This document shows positions 53,031-53,141 of a DNA stretch of 53,141 nucleotides, piece by piece. How positions within the stretch are numbered: the first letter of the stretch is position 1; each line of letters opens with the position of its first letter. The stretch is from Candidatus Heimdallarchaeota archaeon B3_Heim (GTDB taxonomy: Archaea > Asgardarchaeota > Heimdallarchaeia > Hodarchaeales > Hodarchaeaceae), in the NCBI GenBank assembly GCA_003144275.1, contig NJBF01000032.1, positions 1-53,141 of the forward strand, given 5' to 3'. The notes below the pieces were generated by a model. It worked only from the letters and a program-made list of their open reading frames with translations, was not told where the DNA came from and ran no database searches. A program made the translations under genes and the position numbers.

Positions 53031-53141
53031 CATAAAGATCGGAGAAACGTCTTTCTGGAGTGAAAACGCTTCTTTGGACTATTAAAGCACCGTTGGGCAC
53101 GGACTTCATCATATTGATACCGATAAAGAGCGATGAGTTGG
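53027..53141 (-). CDS. Possible partial gene entering from the right edge
   Basis: On the minus strand a frame is open from the window edge to a stop at 53027-53029, encoding 37 residues with a basic end (RCFNSPKKRFHSRKTFLRSL). It meets the end of the degenerate helicase gene almost exactly, overlapping three to four bases. It could be the C-terminus of a gene continuing beyond the window, or of an inserted mobile element, or chance. Nothing in it identifies a family. Confidence 0.3.
   Translation of the reverse strand, partial: QLIALYRYQYDEVRAQRCFNSPKKRFHSRKTFLRSLC

Noticed and set aside
1..53141. tRNA, rRNA and CRISPR arrays
   Set aside because: Reading the gaps I found no T-loop/acceptor pattern of a tRNA, no rRNA segment and no regularly spaced repeats of CRISPR size. 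Small or intron-containing tRNAs could be missed by eye.

Overview
The window reads as a piece of chromosome from an AT-rich archaeon, most likely of the Asgard (Promethearchaeota) group. The archaeal side is shown by a phosphorylating archaeal-type glyceraldehyde-3-phosphate dehydrogenase, an archaeal-type inositol-1-phosphate synthase, Shine-Dalgarno and TATA-like upstream sites and an Lrp/AsnC-type regulator. The Asgard side is suggested by a Rab/Ras-like small GTPase, a tandem Roadblock/LC7 protein, a large leucine-rich-repeat protein, a PIG-V-like mannosyltransferase and surface proteins with a C-terminal membrane anchor starting near 'PGFE'. This placement is an inference. I found no rRNA, tRNA, CRISPR array or complete insertion sequence.

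Layout. 1-4.3 kb: an uncharacterised proline-rich protein, inositol-1-phosphate synthase plus acylphosphatase, and two small unknowns. 4.2-9.6 kb: accessory region with a 938-residue LRR/zinc protein, two decayed genes (7222-7790 and 7778-8444) and a zinc-ribbon protein. 9.9-12.2 kb: small GTPase, helical protein and double Roadblock protein, a likely GTPase-signalling neighbourhood. 12.4-14.5 kb: GAPDH with two paralogous winged-helix proteins. 14.6-18.0 kb: a GalT-like HIT protein without a clean start, a DUF998-like membrane protein and a protein with RtcB-like motifs. 18.0-26.1 kb: surface-glycan block (two multi-membrane-span glycosyltransferases, GtrA, glucose-1-phosphate cytidylyltransferase, CDP-glucose 4,6-dehydratase, an SDR epimerase/reductase and a GT2 enzyme). 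26.3-28.3 kb: FtsX/LolD-type ABC exporter.

28.3-30.5 kb holds a ParA ATPase, a coiled-coil/winged-helix protein and an ~88-residue winged-helix protein in one direction, headed by clustered TCAACA repeats. The gene order and protein types resemble the archaeal AspA-ParB-ParA DNA segregation cassette; this is one of the two best candidates for an unusual system. 30.6-34 kb: ArsN2-like acetyltransferase, small unknowns and an acyl-CoA synthetase. 34.2-40.2 kb: complete branched-chain amino-acid type ABC importer with unusually long permeases, followed by a metallo-beta-lactamase-fold protein and a double-HTH Lrp-like regulator. 43.2-46.4 kb: an operon of LuxE-like acyl-activating enzyme, LuxC-like acyl reductase and a ten-cysteine small protein, i.e. 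a candidate fatty-acid reductase system in an archaeon; this is the second best candidate. 46.6-53.1 kb: an MrfA/Hrq1-like helicase with an added N-terminal helical domain, an unknown membrane protein, a PD-(D/E)XK-like protein, a small cysteine protein and a degenerate Hef/FANCM-like helicase that stops short near the window edge.

Starts were moved from the longest open frame to internal ATG codons where a ribosome binding site or family alignment supports it, and this is stated in each entry.
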